A stretch of 20,373 nt of DNA, taken from the NCBI GenBank assembly GCA_001579985.1, contig LRSR01008695.1, positions 1 through 20,373 on the forward strand. Direction: 5' to 3'. This DNA comes from Hypsibius dujardini (Eukaryota > Tardigrada > Eutardigrada > Parachela > Hypsibiidae). The first letter of the stretch is position 1. Each line of letters starts with the position of its first letter. Both the position numbers and the translations under genes were made by a program. Under the pieces are notes generated by a model. The model worked only from the letters and a program-made list of their open reading frames with translations, was not told the origin of the DNA and ran no database searches. Positions 1-9,602 of the stretch are shown here, piece by piece.

Positions 1-750
1 GATCTAAAAAGCGCTGTCAAGTTGTGAAGCGAAGTTGTGAAGTTGTGAAGTAAAGTTTGATGTGAAGTCTGTGGAGTGTGTGAAATTAAAAGAATTTTGA
101 AATACCCAAAAGCATTAACCTTATATTTATAATAATACAAATTAAAATCAATATTTCAATATTCAAAATTTAATATGTCAATATTCATTTGATGTTTCGA
201 GTTAAATGATAATTAAAAAGCGTGCATTGATTTAAAATATTTTCTAATTGTGTAAATTAAGACGTTACGTAAATGTTCTCGCCCCAAATAATTGCAGCTA
301 GTTATTTAGAAATGTATGAATAACATAGAATGAAAAAGTTCACTGTACTAAACAGCATGACTCAATATGATATATATATATATATATATATAGCTCAATA
401 TGATTTAATGCCGATTTGTAAGAAAGTGCTCTGAGGATCAATTAAAAATGAACTTCCCTTTTTTTTGCAAATTTGTCTGGAGGGGTACATTACTTTTTTA
501 GTAAGAAATAAATCTACATTCCAAAACAACGTTTCCAAAAAGTAAAACTGCTCATTAGAAGTGCGTCCAAATTGTTCAAGTACGACGTAAAAGGACACGC
601 CCATACTGCTGCGATTTTTACAGTTTATTTTGTATTTATGTTTTAAAATTTCTATTATATTTAAGATGAGGTTTTCGGGTAAAAGTTATTTTGCAAAATG
701 CTTTTGATTTCACAAACTTCACTTCACAACTTCACAGCGCTTTTTAGACC
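1..750. mobile_element. Non-autonomous TIR transposon (MITE-like), left tip at window edge
   Basis: The first ~40 bases (a run with TCTAAAAAGCGCTGT followed by repeated GAAGTTGT units) reappear as reverse complement at about 711-750. The ends thus form terminal inverted repeats of about 40 bp around an AT-rich interior with no convincing ORF. The interior holds a short (AT)n tract near 369-391. Size, AT-rich non-coding interior and TIRs fit a MITE or a deleted class II element. The outer left flank lies outside the window, so the target-site duplication cannot be seen and the superfamily cannot be assigned. The subterminal GAAGTTGT repeats resemble transposase-binding repeats, which is inference. 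Confidence 0.8.
369..391. repeat. (AT)n microsatellite inside the TIR element
   Basis: Uninterrupted alternating AT run of about 11 units within the AT-rich core of the element at 1-750. Confidence 0.9.
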
Positions 751-770
751 GTGCCGTGGATGGCCATCCG

Positions 771-946
771 AAGCGACGGACAGTCCGTCACTTTGACGGA
801 CAGTTAGTCAAAGTGGCGGACAGTTCGTCGAAATGAGGGACAGTTTGTCAGAGTGAGGGACAGTTCGTCAAAGTGAGGGACAGTTCGTCAAAGTGGCGGA
901 CAGTTCGTCAAAGTGCGGGACAGTTCGTCAAGGTGACGGAAAGTCC
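771..946. repeat. 20-bp tandem repeat, about 8 full copies
   Basis: Units of 20 bp with consensus CAGTTCGTCAAAGTGNGGGA start at 781, 801, 821, 841, 861, 881, 901 and 921, with partial copies on both sides. The register is exact, with only substitutions between copies. The first unit differs most: its centre reads CCGTCACTTTGACGG, a small palindrome. It begins about 20 bp beyond the right end of the TIR element. No coding frame is supported. Confidence 0.93.
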
Positions 947-1218
947 ACCCCAATGTGGATTATTGCTGAGCAGCTGATCATCCGTTCGAGTACCGAACGG
1001 GGTTGGACCTTCCGTCACTCCCACAGATGGTCTACGGATCTGATCGACAGTAAATCCAGATCCACCAAACCCTTCAAGCATTCATCAGACGCTCACATAT
1101 CTCCGACCAGTCGTCACCCTATCATGCACCGGAACTCTGCCCCACGTTCACCGATCGGTCCACCGACTGACTGCCCATTGTTGCGACTGAGCAAACTACA
1201 ACTGTAACTTTGTGCAAA
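947..1218. other. Short gene-free stretch downstream of the LRR gene
   Basis: No convincing gene, RNA or repeat is visible. It is the 3' side of the minus-strand LRR gene and could hold its 3' UTR or a further exon. No canonical AATAAA was seen on the minus strand here. Confidence 0.4.
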
Positions 1219-1309
1219 TCACAGATAGCCACAAAGGGTTACCAGCGAGTGAAAAACCCAACCGAATCCTAGCGAAGTAAACGAAGAACAGAAGAATAAA
1301 ATACCAGTT

Positions 1310-2281
1310 TTAAAACGGAAGCTCACCTCGAACCGCAACAAGCTTTGTACGGCTCATGTCCAGTTCTTCCAAATAATCGTATCCATCCAGCATGGAATCT
1401 ATTTTATTCCGCTGTGCAACCAGGGCGTTTCCGGGCATCTGAAACTGTCTGGATCCCTTGAACCCCCGTATACGTTCGAGCCCATCGTCCGTGACTGTCA
1501 AGTCGTTCATTCCAATATCCACAGTTGCACCGGCTCGCACGACCAGCGACTCAATCAGCGTGCCAAAAAATTTAATGGAATTAATTCGGGTTTCGGGGAA
1601 AAAGACATTATGGTACAACCGCAACGACGTGATGGTTTGGACCTTCGCCACCGCCTTCCCGCCAAGAGAAGCCTCCGTAATGTCAACGCGGCAATCGGAA
1701 ATTTCCAACCTCGAAATTTTGGGGAAGGTGTCCAAAAAGTTTTTCTGCCAATACCGGAGGGTGATGTTGCGGATGGAGAACATGGTGACATTGGGCAACG
1801 TTACCAGATTGCCGAAGTCATTGTCGAAATGGCTGATTCCCACCATGTTCAATTCCAATCGGTTTAGCCCCTGAGGCAGCAATTCCAACGGCAAGGTGTA
1901 AAGCCGAGGACTATTCCAAATGGTTAATCGTTGGAGGTTGACGACGTTTTGCAGCTCGGGAAAGGTGTCGAGAGATGTAACGTCCTGCAAGTCGATGGTC
2001 AACAGTTGCGTCCGCACTAAACGGAAGACGTCCGCTGAGAGACGCGTGATCGCGGGTGAGGACCAAATGTACAGTCTCAGCTGTTGGGGCGTGTCGGTGA
2101 ACACTCCAATGTCGGTGCGTATCATTTCCGACGTGACTCCATTACAGATTACGTCAAATATTTCCTGCAGACAGTTGACCCAGCAGTAGCCGGACGGGAG
2201 TCGAGAGCATTTCCCCTCCGTCCAGTGCGGCGATAAGGAGAGCCATGTCAGAGCTACGGCGAGAAGTTTCGTGTGGAGCAT
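1310..2281 (-). CDS. Secreted leucine-rich-repeat protein, 3' end uncertain
   Basis: The open frame encodes about 323 residues from the ATG at 2281. A hydrophobic signal peptide (LLAVALTWLSLS) is followed by a cysteine cluster, four Cys within about 25 residues, resembling an LRR N-terminal cap. Degenerate leucine-rich repeats follow, for example LQRLTIWNSPRLYTLP, LNRLELNMVGI and YLEELDMSRTKLVAV. No transmembrane segment is visible, so it is probably secreted. An in-frame ATG at 2293 is possible, but 2281 gives the more typical signal peptide. The frame ends at TAA 1310-1312. However, a good splice donor (CGAG|GTGAGC, GT at 1326-1325) lies just before the stop. An acceptor (TTCGCTAG, exon from 1268) would add about 16 residues ending at 1219. 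Ligand and role are unknown. Confidence 0.7.
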   Translation of the reverse strand: MLHTKLLAVALTWLSLSPHWTEGKCSRLPSGYCWVNCLQEIFDVICNGVTSEMIRTDIGVFTDTPQQLRLYIWSSPAITRLSADVFRLVRTQLLTIDLQDVTSLDTFPELQNVVNLQRLTIWNSPRLYTLPLELLPQGLNRLELNMVGISHFDNDFGNLVTLPNVTMFSIRNITLRYWQKNFLDTFPKISRLEISDCRVDITEASLGGKAVAKVQTITSLRLYHNVFFPETRINSIKFFGTLIESLVVRAGATVDIGMNDLTVTDDGLERIRGFKGSRQFQMPGNALVAQRNKIDSMLDGYDYLEELDMSRTKLVAVRGELPF

Positions 2282-2339
2282 GGCGCATGTCATACACACA
2301 ATCACTACTTCAATCTTGACTTTTTTCCTGCCTCTATTT

Positions 2340-2350
2340 CCTTTTAAACC
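2340..2350 (-). promoter_or_regulatory. Possible TATA-like box of the LRR gene
   Basis: On the minus strand GGTTTAAAAGG lies about 60 bp upstream of the ATG at 2281, a plausible core-promoter distance with a ~30-nt leader. This rests on position and AT-richness only. Confidence 0.3.
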
Positions 2351-2977
2351 GCGTGTAGTTTTTCTTCACGCGTACCGTTTTTATCAACAACGCTTCGGGG
2401 CCCACGGCACGATGAGCGAAACGTGCCTACCGGCATTCGCCGCAATAAATTAATCTGCCATTTCCCGGGTCTCTCCCTGTGTTGAGATATAATGATGGCA
2501 TAAATTCCACCTTGAAACACGGTGTTACGAAACAGCGGTAGGATTATCAACCGATACGGCACAAAAAAAGCACGCGAACAAGCCGGTTTGCGCAGGCGGG
2601 AATTGGGCATCGAAATTTGACACCGATCTGACCCTCCAAGCCCGCTCATTTTCAACAGGAACTATCAATCTCTCCTATGCCAAATGTTATTTGTTATTTG
2701 CAAATTTTACCTCATTGTTTGGCAAGGTCTAGCGTTGACAGGTTGTAACTGGGTAGGGCAAGACAGAATTTACCTGTGGTTAGTGTGATCCTGTAGCATA
2801 CATGAACCTGATGAACGTGAAAGCCCGATCACCAGTACTTCATTACAAGTTCAGGCCTTTAGATTGTAGCGCCAGTTTTGACGGGAGTTGCTATGCCGTT
2901 CATTGCTTGATGAATAGCTGTGTAGCAAATGTAGCTATGTAATTTTTGCTATTACATCAATGACTCAATCTGAAAAA
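2351..2977. other. Intergenic, nothing recognised
   Basis: Upstream flank of the minus-strand LRR gene. Open frames here lack domain features and coding-like composition. No tRNA-like or repeat structure was seen. Confidence 0.4.
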
Positions 2978-3278
2978 TTTAGTGTGTGCATTTACTAGTA
3001 ATTGACCAATGTTAATTAACCTTTATGCAGCCGGGGCATTCTTCCTCGTCGTTTAACTGGGCAGCAGTCGCTCTCTTTAACATACGGTCACTATTCTCTC
3101 TGTGGGCTTCCGCCTTTCCGCCTTTCCGCCTTTCCGTCAAGGCGGAAGCCCACAAAGAGAATAGGGACCACAGGTCAGAGAGAGGGACTGTTGCCCAACC
3201 GAACGAGGAGGCGGAATGCCCCGGCTTTATTAAACTTAATCAACATGGGTCAATTACTATTATTACTTACACGTAAAT
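2978..3278. mobile_element. Fold-back (long inverted repeat) element, about 300 bp
   Basis: The sequence from about 2978-2996 to 3140 is the imperfect reverse complement of about 3141-3278. The best-matched part is CTATTCTCT.TGTGGGCTTCCGCCTT against AAGGCGGAAGCCCACA.AGAGAATAG. Further out, CCGGGGCATTC pairs with GAATGCCCCGG, and AGTAATTGACC with GGTCAATTACT. The short centre holds repeated CGCCTTTC units. The arms of about 105-140 bp could form one long hairpin. No target-site duplication was identified. The open frame at 3025-3276 is a by-product of the palindrome. Confidence 0.85.
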
Positions 3279-3541
3279 ACCGTACCATACATATAATTAG
3301 AATAGAAAGTAATAATAGCCCAACTGTAATGCGTTCAGCAAAATAACAGCAATAATTAGCTTCATGTTGCGTATAAACACATTTGCGTCAACTGTCGTCA
3401 GCATTCTAACGTTATCTTACGTCAGAGGTATTAAGCTAGGGACCCATCTCTTATATGTACAGTACTACCTAAAGGTTAATGGACGTGTGCTTCCGGAAAC
3501 TTACACCCCGCTTACTTAAAATAAGAGCGGCTAAACAGGCG
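3279..3541. other. Intergenic, upstream of the GPCR gene
   Basis: No gene or repeat is seen. It probably contains upstream promoter sequence for the GPCR gene. Confidence 0.4.
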
Positions 3542-3552
3542 TTTATATAAAA
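3542..3552 (+). promoter_or_regulatory. TATA box of the GPCR gene
   Basis: TTTATATAAAA, a near-consensus TATA box, lies about 82 bp upstream of the GPCR start codon at 3634. Transcription would then begin around 3572-3580, leaving a 5' leader of about 55-60 nt without an earlier ATG. Confidence 0.6.
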
Positions 3553-3633
3553 CGTAGTAACCTGGATTTAGGCTTATTAATACCTTGCCATTCCCCCGTT
3601 CACATCTGCTTCCTTGCAACCCCAGAGCAAATC

Positions 3634-4729
3634 ATGAATTTCAGCTGGTCAGAAAATGCCTCAACGGCCCACACCGCAACGTTTTGCAGTTCCGCCGTGA
3701 ATAAATCGCTTGTCCCCACCGCGGCTTCTTCCGACTCAACCTTACTGGTCTGGCAGTACCTCGCAGCGTTGCTCAGTCTGCTCGGAACGGTGAGCAACCT
3801 CTTCGTCCTGATTGTCGTCCTCCGACAGCCAGCCCTCCGTGCCGGAGCGGGAATTTTCGTGGCGCATCTTCTCCTCTGTCACTTGGCCCTGTGTTCTGTG
3901 ACATTCCCGGTGATCATCTACTACATCAACCGAGCCTACCGTCTCTTCGACATCGATTGCGGAGCGTGCCGCTATCGGCACGTCCTCCACGTTGCCTTCA
4001 ACAACCTAGTCAGCTGGAGCGACGCCCTGTTGGCCATGAACCGTATCGTGGCGGTCTTCTTCCCGATCCACTATCGGTACATCATCCGCAAGTCCGTCCA
4101 GTTTCTCGCTCTGGCGCTAATCTGGCTCAACGCGACGTGGCTGTCGTTATTCCCCACGCTGGACTACCTGGCTAGCTACAAACCCACCCCGCTGGGTACT
4201 TGTTTCCTTGCCATTCGAAACTCAACCTTCCGCATCATGTTTTCGATTACCTTCACGTTGCCGCTGGTGTTGATGGGTCTTGCTGCGTTTTCGGTGCTCG
4301 GGAAACTGGCGTGGGTTCGCCGATCGCGACGCACCGTGGTCGCAGCGTGGCCAGCAGCAGTTCATGCCACCGTGATGTCGGAGCGACAGACGCGAGCCTC
4401 CTTGATGATGCTGGGATGTTTTGCCGTTTCCTTGGTCTCGCAGGTCGCGTCCTTGGTGCAACCGCTGATCGTGATTTCGGTGAGATATCCCGCCCTGAGC
4501 ATCTACCTCTGGCTCCTCAGTTGGATACAATACTCCTTCACACCGGTGAGTGAGGGTCCTGGGAGCGAGCCATCTCCAAAGCCTTAGCGTCAATAGCTTT
4601 CTTAAATGTGTGTTAACCTTTCTGCAGATTATTTTCTTGGCCCTGAACAAAGACTACCGGAACGGGGCTAAACTGTTTTTCTCCAGCGGTACAATACCAT
4701 CACGCACGTCGCGCCACTCGCGCTGGTAA
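3634..4729 (+). CDS. Rhodopsin-like (class A) orphan GPCR, two exons
   Basis: Exon 1 is 3634-4545. An 82-nt intron (CCG|GTGAGT to TTTCTGCAG) leads to exon 2, 4628-4729. The phase-0 join gives 337 residues and completes TM7 with the ATG at 3634 (A at -3). Seven hydrophobic segments are visible. The N-terminus carries N-glycosylation sequons (N3, N8, N23). Family landmarks: N55 (1.50), C112 (3.25) pairing with C190 in loop 2, W164 (4.50), P210 (5.50) and P304 (7.50). Several usual residues are changed. The TM2 sodium-site Asp appears to be His83, DRY reads NRI (136-138), TM6 lacks CWxP, and NPxxY reads TPIIF. This suits a divergent invertebrate orphan receptor. Ligand and G protein cannot be inferred. 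Confidence 0.9.
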
Positions 4730-5559
4730 TCAACACGGTAAAGATTTGGCTCGATCCGGTGAAGGGTTTCATGTGGGCTATTTCGCTGTTTGCTTTTCTT
4801 CAATGTGTGGAAATAATTTCGGTGAAAATTGGCCATGTAACAGCATGTATCTGTTCCGCTCCCACTTCATCCGGCTCTATAGCATTACAATGGCATGCAT
4901 AATGGATTCTCTTCGTTTGGCTCAATTTCCCGCCTCCGCTTGAGCACTGCACGTCTTGACTGTTTTTCCATTCAACACTGTACAGGATAAGTATGTTATT
5001 GCCGCCCGTATTTTGCACTTTTATGCAGACGCCGAGGCCTGCGGGGTGAGCGCAGTTTACTGGGAGCCATCGGGCAAAAGAACACCCTTTGACCCCATTT
5101 CGATGGAATTACTAGTGGTGTGGGCGGAAAAACAGAAGACGCCATCCTAACGGCCACGCATAGTCATAACAAAATAATTATCGGAAAAATAACGAAAACG
5201 CTCTCGGGATGATTGGAGGAAACAGACAGGGATACATATAATACATACAATAGATGAATCGGCAGTATTGCAAGGGGTGGGAGGCGACGGTCGGTCTGTT
5301 ATTTAGGGCGCACCATTCCTTGCCGCCAAACCCACAACTGCATTGCATTGTACTAAAGCATAAACCCTCTCTCCGCGCGGAACGGAAGCGGAACGGAAGC
5401 GGAGCGGCAACGGAGCGGCAGCAGTTATAACTGTACTAACTACCCTGTACAGTAAAACAGGTCTACTACGAGTACTGAACTGTTATTACGATGCACTCTT
5501 GCGGCTGCAATGACAGCGGCAACTTGTGAGACAAAAATTCAACGAAATGAAAAACTTTT
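4730..5559. other. Intergenic between GPCR and sugar transporter 3' ends
   Basis: The two flanking genes converge on this region. No further gene is supported. A short GC-rich repeat lies at 5377-5423. No clear AATAAA was found for either gene. Confidence 0.4.
5377..5423. repeat. Short GC-rich tandem repeat
   Basis: About four 11-12 bp units of the type GGAACGGAAGC / GGAGCGGCAAC follow each other. Confidence 0.75.
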
Positions 5560-6264
5560 TTATCTCAGACGACGCCGTAACAAAGTCTGTATTTCGTCGA
5601 TTGACTTGCCCTTGGTTTCGGGCAGCTTCCAAATCAGGTATACCGTAGCCAACGCCATCGAAGCTACAAAAATCAAAAAAGTATACTCTTCTAGCAGAAA
5701 CACGACGATCGGAAAGAGCATCGATGTGATCAGTCCCAGTCCAGAACACAACACCCCATTCCACGTTTGGGCCGCAGTGCGTGCGTTTTGCGGAAACATT
5801 TCGTTTGGTAGGAAGAACGGAATCGATCCAGACGCAATCGCGTAGGAAGCGATGTAGAAGAACAAGCTGCCTGCACAACCAAATTTCGCCCAGTCGAGTT
5901 GGTATCGTCCGGAAAGCACCATGAAGACCGTGAACAGTGACATTCCGATGATCATACCGGTATGGCTAATCAGCAGGAGGGTTTTCCGACCAGCTCTATC
6001 AACGAGAGCCATTGAGACGAGGGAGAAGACTAGGTAGGTGGCCCAGACGCCGCAGGTTGCGATGCCAGAATAGAGATGGTCAAGGCCCACACCGTTGAAA
6101 ATTGAAGTGGAATAGTAAAAAATACACATGTAACCTGAAAAAAAAGTATTTGCTCTGTTATTATCTATCTACTACAATTTTTGCAAGTACGTCACGTCTG
6201 CCTCTGTACCTGTATGCGTGCCTGTCTACGTATCTATCTGTGTGTCTGTGTGTTTAGGAGTTTA

Positions 6265-6307
<43 letters not shown>

Positions 6308-7379
6308 GGCTGTCTGTTTGCCTGCCTATTGGTTTGCTTACTTTGCTTGTATACCGTGGTTTTGAACTTTTCTATAGGGCTCCTTCTAGAACAGCTCTCC
6401 GGCAGTATGAAGAATTACCTGAGAATTGCTTCGCAAACATAGGCACCGCACACATCCAAAAGATATTTCGCAAATACCGGTCCCGGAAGATCCCCATTAA
6501 AGTCACTGGCTTGTGATCGTCTTTTCCACTATCTTCCTCCATCATCGCCTGCTCCCTATTCATCTGATCAATCTCAACGTGGACATCTGTTGTGCCCCGT
6601 AACCACACCAGTGCTCGCACGGCTCCTTCCTTGTTCCCGACGGTTAGAAACAGCCGCCGCGGACTGTCTGGGCAAAATGGCAGAAAAGCGCACATTACCA
6701 GTACCGGTATCCCTTGTATGGTTATCAACATGAACCATCGCTCCTCCGTACCCAGCAGAAACGGCAGGCCTAAGACATTGGCTGTCAACATTCCCATCAC
6801 CATCATTATAATGGGGAACGTGCTCACAGCTCCACGGAGTCGGACCGGTGTAACCTCGGAGATGTAGATTAGAGAGGCTACTCCGGTCGTGCCCTGCGAG
6901 AGTCCGCACAGCAGACGACCCACCAGGAGTAGTTCATAGTGATGGAAGAAGCAGATGAGGGCCGACAGAATCGATCCCACAACGAACACCGCATTTCCGA
7001 ACCAAAAACTGCCAATTAGACCCATTCGACGGATGGCGACCGTGGAGGCAAAGTTCGCAACCAGGGTCCCGATTCCGTAGGTCGAACTCAAGACGGCCCA
7101 AATGGTGTTGAGTTTGATGTTGTCACGCAGCATGAAGGGTGCCTCCTCGTCGGTAAGGGTGTTGCACCAAAGGATGAAACTGCTGGTGTGGTTGTCGTGA
7201 ACCGGATGCCGGCCGCATTCCACCCATCTGATCCAACTGACAATGTAAGTCTGCGGGACGTTGAGTGCCATATTGAAGAAGCCCCCGGCGTACCATGTGC
7301 CTAAAGTCACGACGAAAATGGTGAACGAGAGGTTCCATGTTAGTCGCTGGGGTTTGGAAAAGGAAGGGTTCGGTTCCAT
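5560..7379 (-). CDS. SLC2/GLUT-family sugar transporter, two exons
   Basis: Exon 1 is 7379-6419 and exon 2 is 6134-5560. The 284-nt intron (CTCAG|GTAATT to TTTTTTCAG) is phase 1, and joining completes the TM7 motif KQFSGYMCIFYYSTSIF. The product is 511 residues, the usual SLC2 length, with about 12 hydrophobic segments. Family signatures: GRLLCGLSQG (about 154-163) then YISEVTPVRLRGA, the PDSPRRLF variant of PESPR (about 237-244), VDRAGRK (about 365-371), and PETKGKSIDEI near the C-terminus (from 492). N63 (NHT) in loop 1 is a likely glycosylation site. It should be a plasma-membrane facilitator of hexose or polyol uptake. The QLS-region Gln of TM5 appears to be Asn, so the substrate is open. 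The start context (AAAATGG) is good. Confidence 0.92.
6262..6310. repeat. (TGTC)n microsatellite in the sugar-transporter intron
   Basis: About ten nearly perfect TGTC units lie within the intron 6135-6418, flanked by degenerate versions from about 6190. In the transcript sense this is a GACA repeat. Confidence 0.93.
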
Positions 7380-9593
7380 TTTGGCCGCAAACTCGCTGTT
7401 GAGCTGAGTGCTGAGTGCACACAGCGCTGCTACGAAAGACTAGAAGCCTGCCCCGAAAAGAATGATCAAGAATCAAACCAGCAGGATAGATTGTTTGAAT
7501 GCTGAGTGCTGTGAAAGTTTAGCGTCAGTTAGTCCGCTATTTTTTCATGGATATTTAATCTGAGATTCGTAGGTCGTTAAAATCGCCAGTTTAATCGCGC
7601 ACTGAAATGTTTGCGCGGGAAGTGCACAGTCAGACATATAGTTCCCCAACGCCTGCAAGAGTCTTAATGCAATGTCGACTACAAAATATATCAGAGAGAC
7701 CTTAACGAGTCTCATCAAGCTACAAGCAAAAGTGTGTTTGTCACCGATTTTAGAGCATCAACAATATTATTGTCGAAGTAACATTGAATTTAATTCGCCT
7801 ATTCACTGCTCATTCCCACTCCGACGGACGGTCTACTACCCTCACGATCCCTTGCCAGTCACCTGGTATCATTGGTGCAAGGGTTGATACTTTTTCATTA
7901 TGAGAAATTCATTTCATTTTCATTTCATTACTAGTACTACAGAGGGTGGTTTAAATATAAAGTATTCAGTTATAATATTGTAACTGGTAATTCAAAAATC
8001 TTTGCGAATGAAAGATTTCACGTCAACCTGCGAAATCTCTCTAACTCATAAACTTGTGCCCACGTGCAGTATGCAACAGGTGTGCTCATTGATACATTGT
8101 ACAGAGTCCACCACCAACACTTACTCAACATTGAGGGATTAACGTAGAAACCGCGTGTACTGGTTTCAGTGTTCATAATTGACAAAAGTGTACTGGATAG
8201 AGTTCAGGTCATGTCGCAAACCAGCAGATTGTGAAGACTTTTGATGGAGAGCTTCTGAGGTTCATCAAAGGCGACCATTTCCCATTTCTTTTAGAGGTAG
8301 AAAGAAGTTTCTTAGTTAATAGAGTTTCTTAAAGAAATTCTGATACTGTAAATGCTCGCGAAAGAAGGTGGATCCGGGTGAACTTACAGTAAAAAAGGCC
8401 GATCTTGGCAAGGATTGCCGAAGGCCACTATCACCACTACAGCAATTTAAAATTGAAAAACAAGAGCATATTAGCGTGAATGCCTACAGTTTCCAAACCG
8501 TTAGGACCGCGACCCACTCAACTTGACGCACAATTACTGTAGTTGTTTAAGATCCTTCCTCCCGTCAGATACCGTACGCTCGCCATCTCAAGGGGAGCCT
8601 ACCCGTAAACTTTAATCAGCCCGGGCCGTGCTTATTCAGTGCCGTTTACCAAATTACCACTGTAGGGAGAAATACACGAAAAATCCCGACTGTACAATCA
8701 ATCAATCGAGAATAACGAGTAACCTGTACGAAATGAGTCAAGCAGAGAAGAGTGAATCAGATTGAACGTTCAATCGAGTATAAGTCCATACCGAAGGAGG
8801 CGAGGCTTAGTTGTCCCTTGAGATCGCGAGTATAAGATAGTGGAGGTGCGGTTGAATGCAACGTTTTTAGGAAGCATGGGTCCGATCCCGAGCAATAGAA
8901 ATGCATGCCGGTCTAGGTAGTTCGTAATTTCGTATTATCTAAGTAACAACGCAGTATTTTTTTTAATTTGGTTTTTTTTTCTGGAGGCGCTCTACGCCAA
9001 TCTCGGCTACGTTAAACGATCCCTCATCTCGGTTTCCGCCAAGATCGCCGTCCCTCAACTCACACATGGCATTCTCTCTTTTCTTGTCACTTGGTTTTCA
9101 TGGTGACATCAACAAAATTAAATTATTATGAGTAGTAGGATTCATTAAAAGACTAAATAGTATGACTATCAATTACAAGACAAGTTATATTTAAAAAAGG
9201 TACCATAACTGGATACATGGTAGCGGAAGTGAGACATGCCAGGGGAGTGAGGTTTTATACCCTTTTGGCATATCAATGCTGAGGGCTTAATGGCCGTCAG
9301 AGACAGCAGTACTCCATAAAGTGAGTAATAAAACAAATTCGTAAAGGTATAGCTGGCGTATGGCAAAGATGGGATGACAGGGTACTTCGATCAAGGAAAG
9401 CCAGAATGAAAATGGTAAATGAGAGACGGACGGAATAATCTACAGAAATCAATGGATATATATGAAAGCGTATTGAGGAGAGCGGAAGGACTGGCGAAGT
9501 TGGGCGTCGTCGAGTGGTCAACTGGCCGTCCGGTGTGGAGTCGGTACGTCTGCTTCAGTTATAATCAGATTTAGAGGGCTAAATCTTCCCCGT
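7380..9593. other. 2.2-kb gene-free region
   Basis: Upstream of the sugar transporter. No frame shows coding-like composition or a recognisable domain, and no long inverted or tandem repeat was found. Small items only: T-rich runs near 8957-8985 and a short palindromic TACCAT/ATGGTA near 9200-9222. It could hold promoter elements or decayed transposons. Confidence 0.4.
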
Positions 9594-9602
9594 TACAATC
9601 AA
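9594..9602. repeat. Left target-site duplication of the MULE
   Basis: TACAATCAA directly abuts the left terminal inverted repeat and is identical to 10528-10536 on the other side of the element. A 9-bp duplication is typical of Mutator-like transposons. Confidence 0.88.

Noticed and set aside
2344-2655. 103-codon minus-strand frame upstream of the LRR gene
   Set aside because: No recognisable domain, signal peptide or coding-like codon use; it overlaps the presumed promoter.
3025-3276. Open frame of 83 codons on the + strand
   Set aside because: It lies wholly within the fold-back palindrome, has low-complexity repeats and no domain.
6181-6516. 111-codon plus frame over the sugar-transporter intron
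   Set aside because: It is a translation of (TGTC)n and of the antisense of the transporter exon end.
9503-9560. tRNA A-box-like GTCGAGTGGTCAA, possible tRNA-derived SINE head
   Set aside because: No convincing B box or clover-leaf follows, and no SINE tail or duplication is visible.
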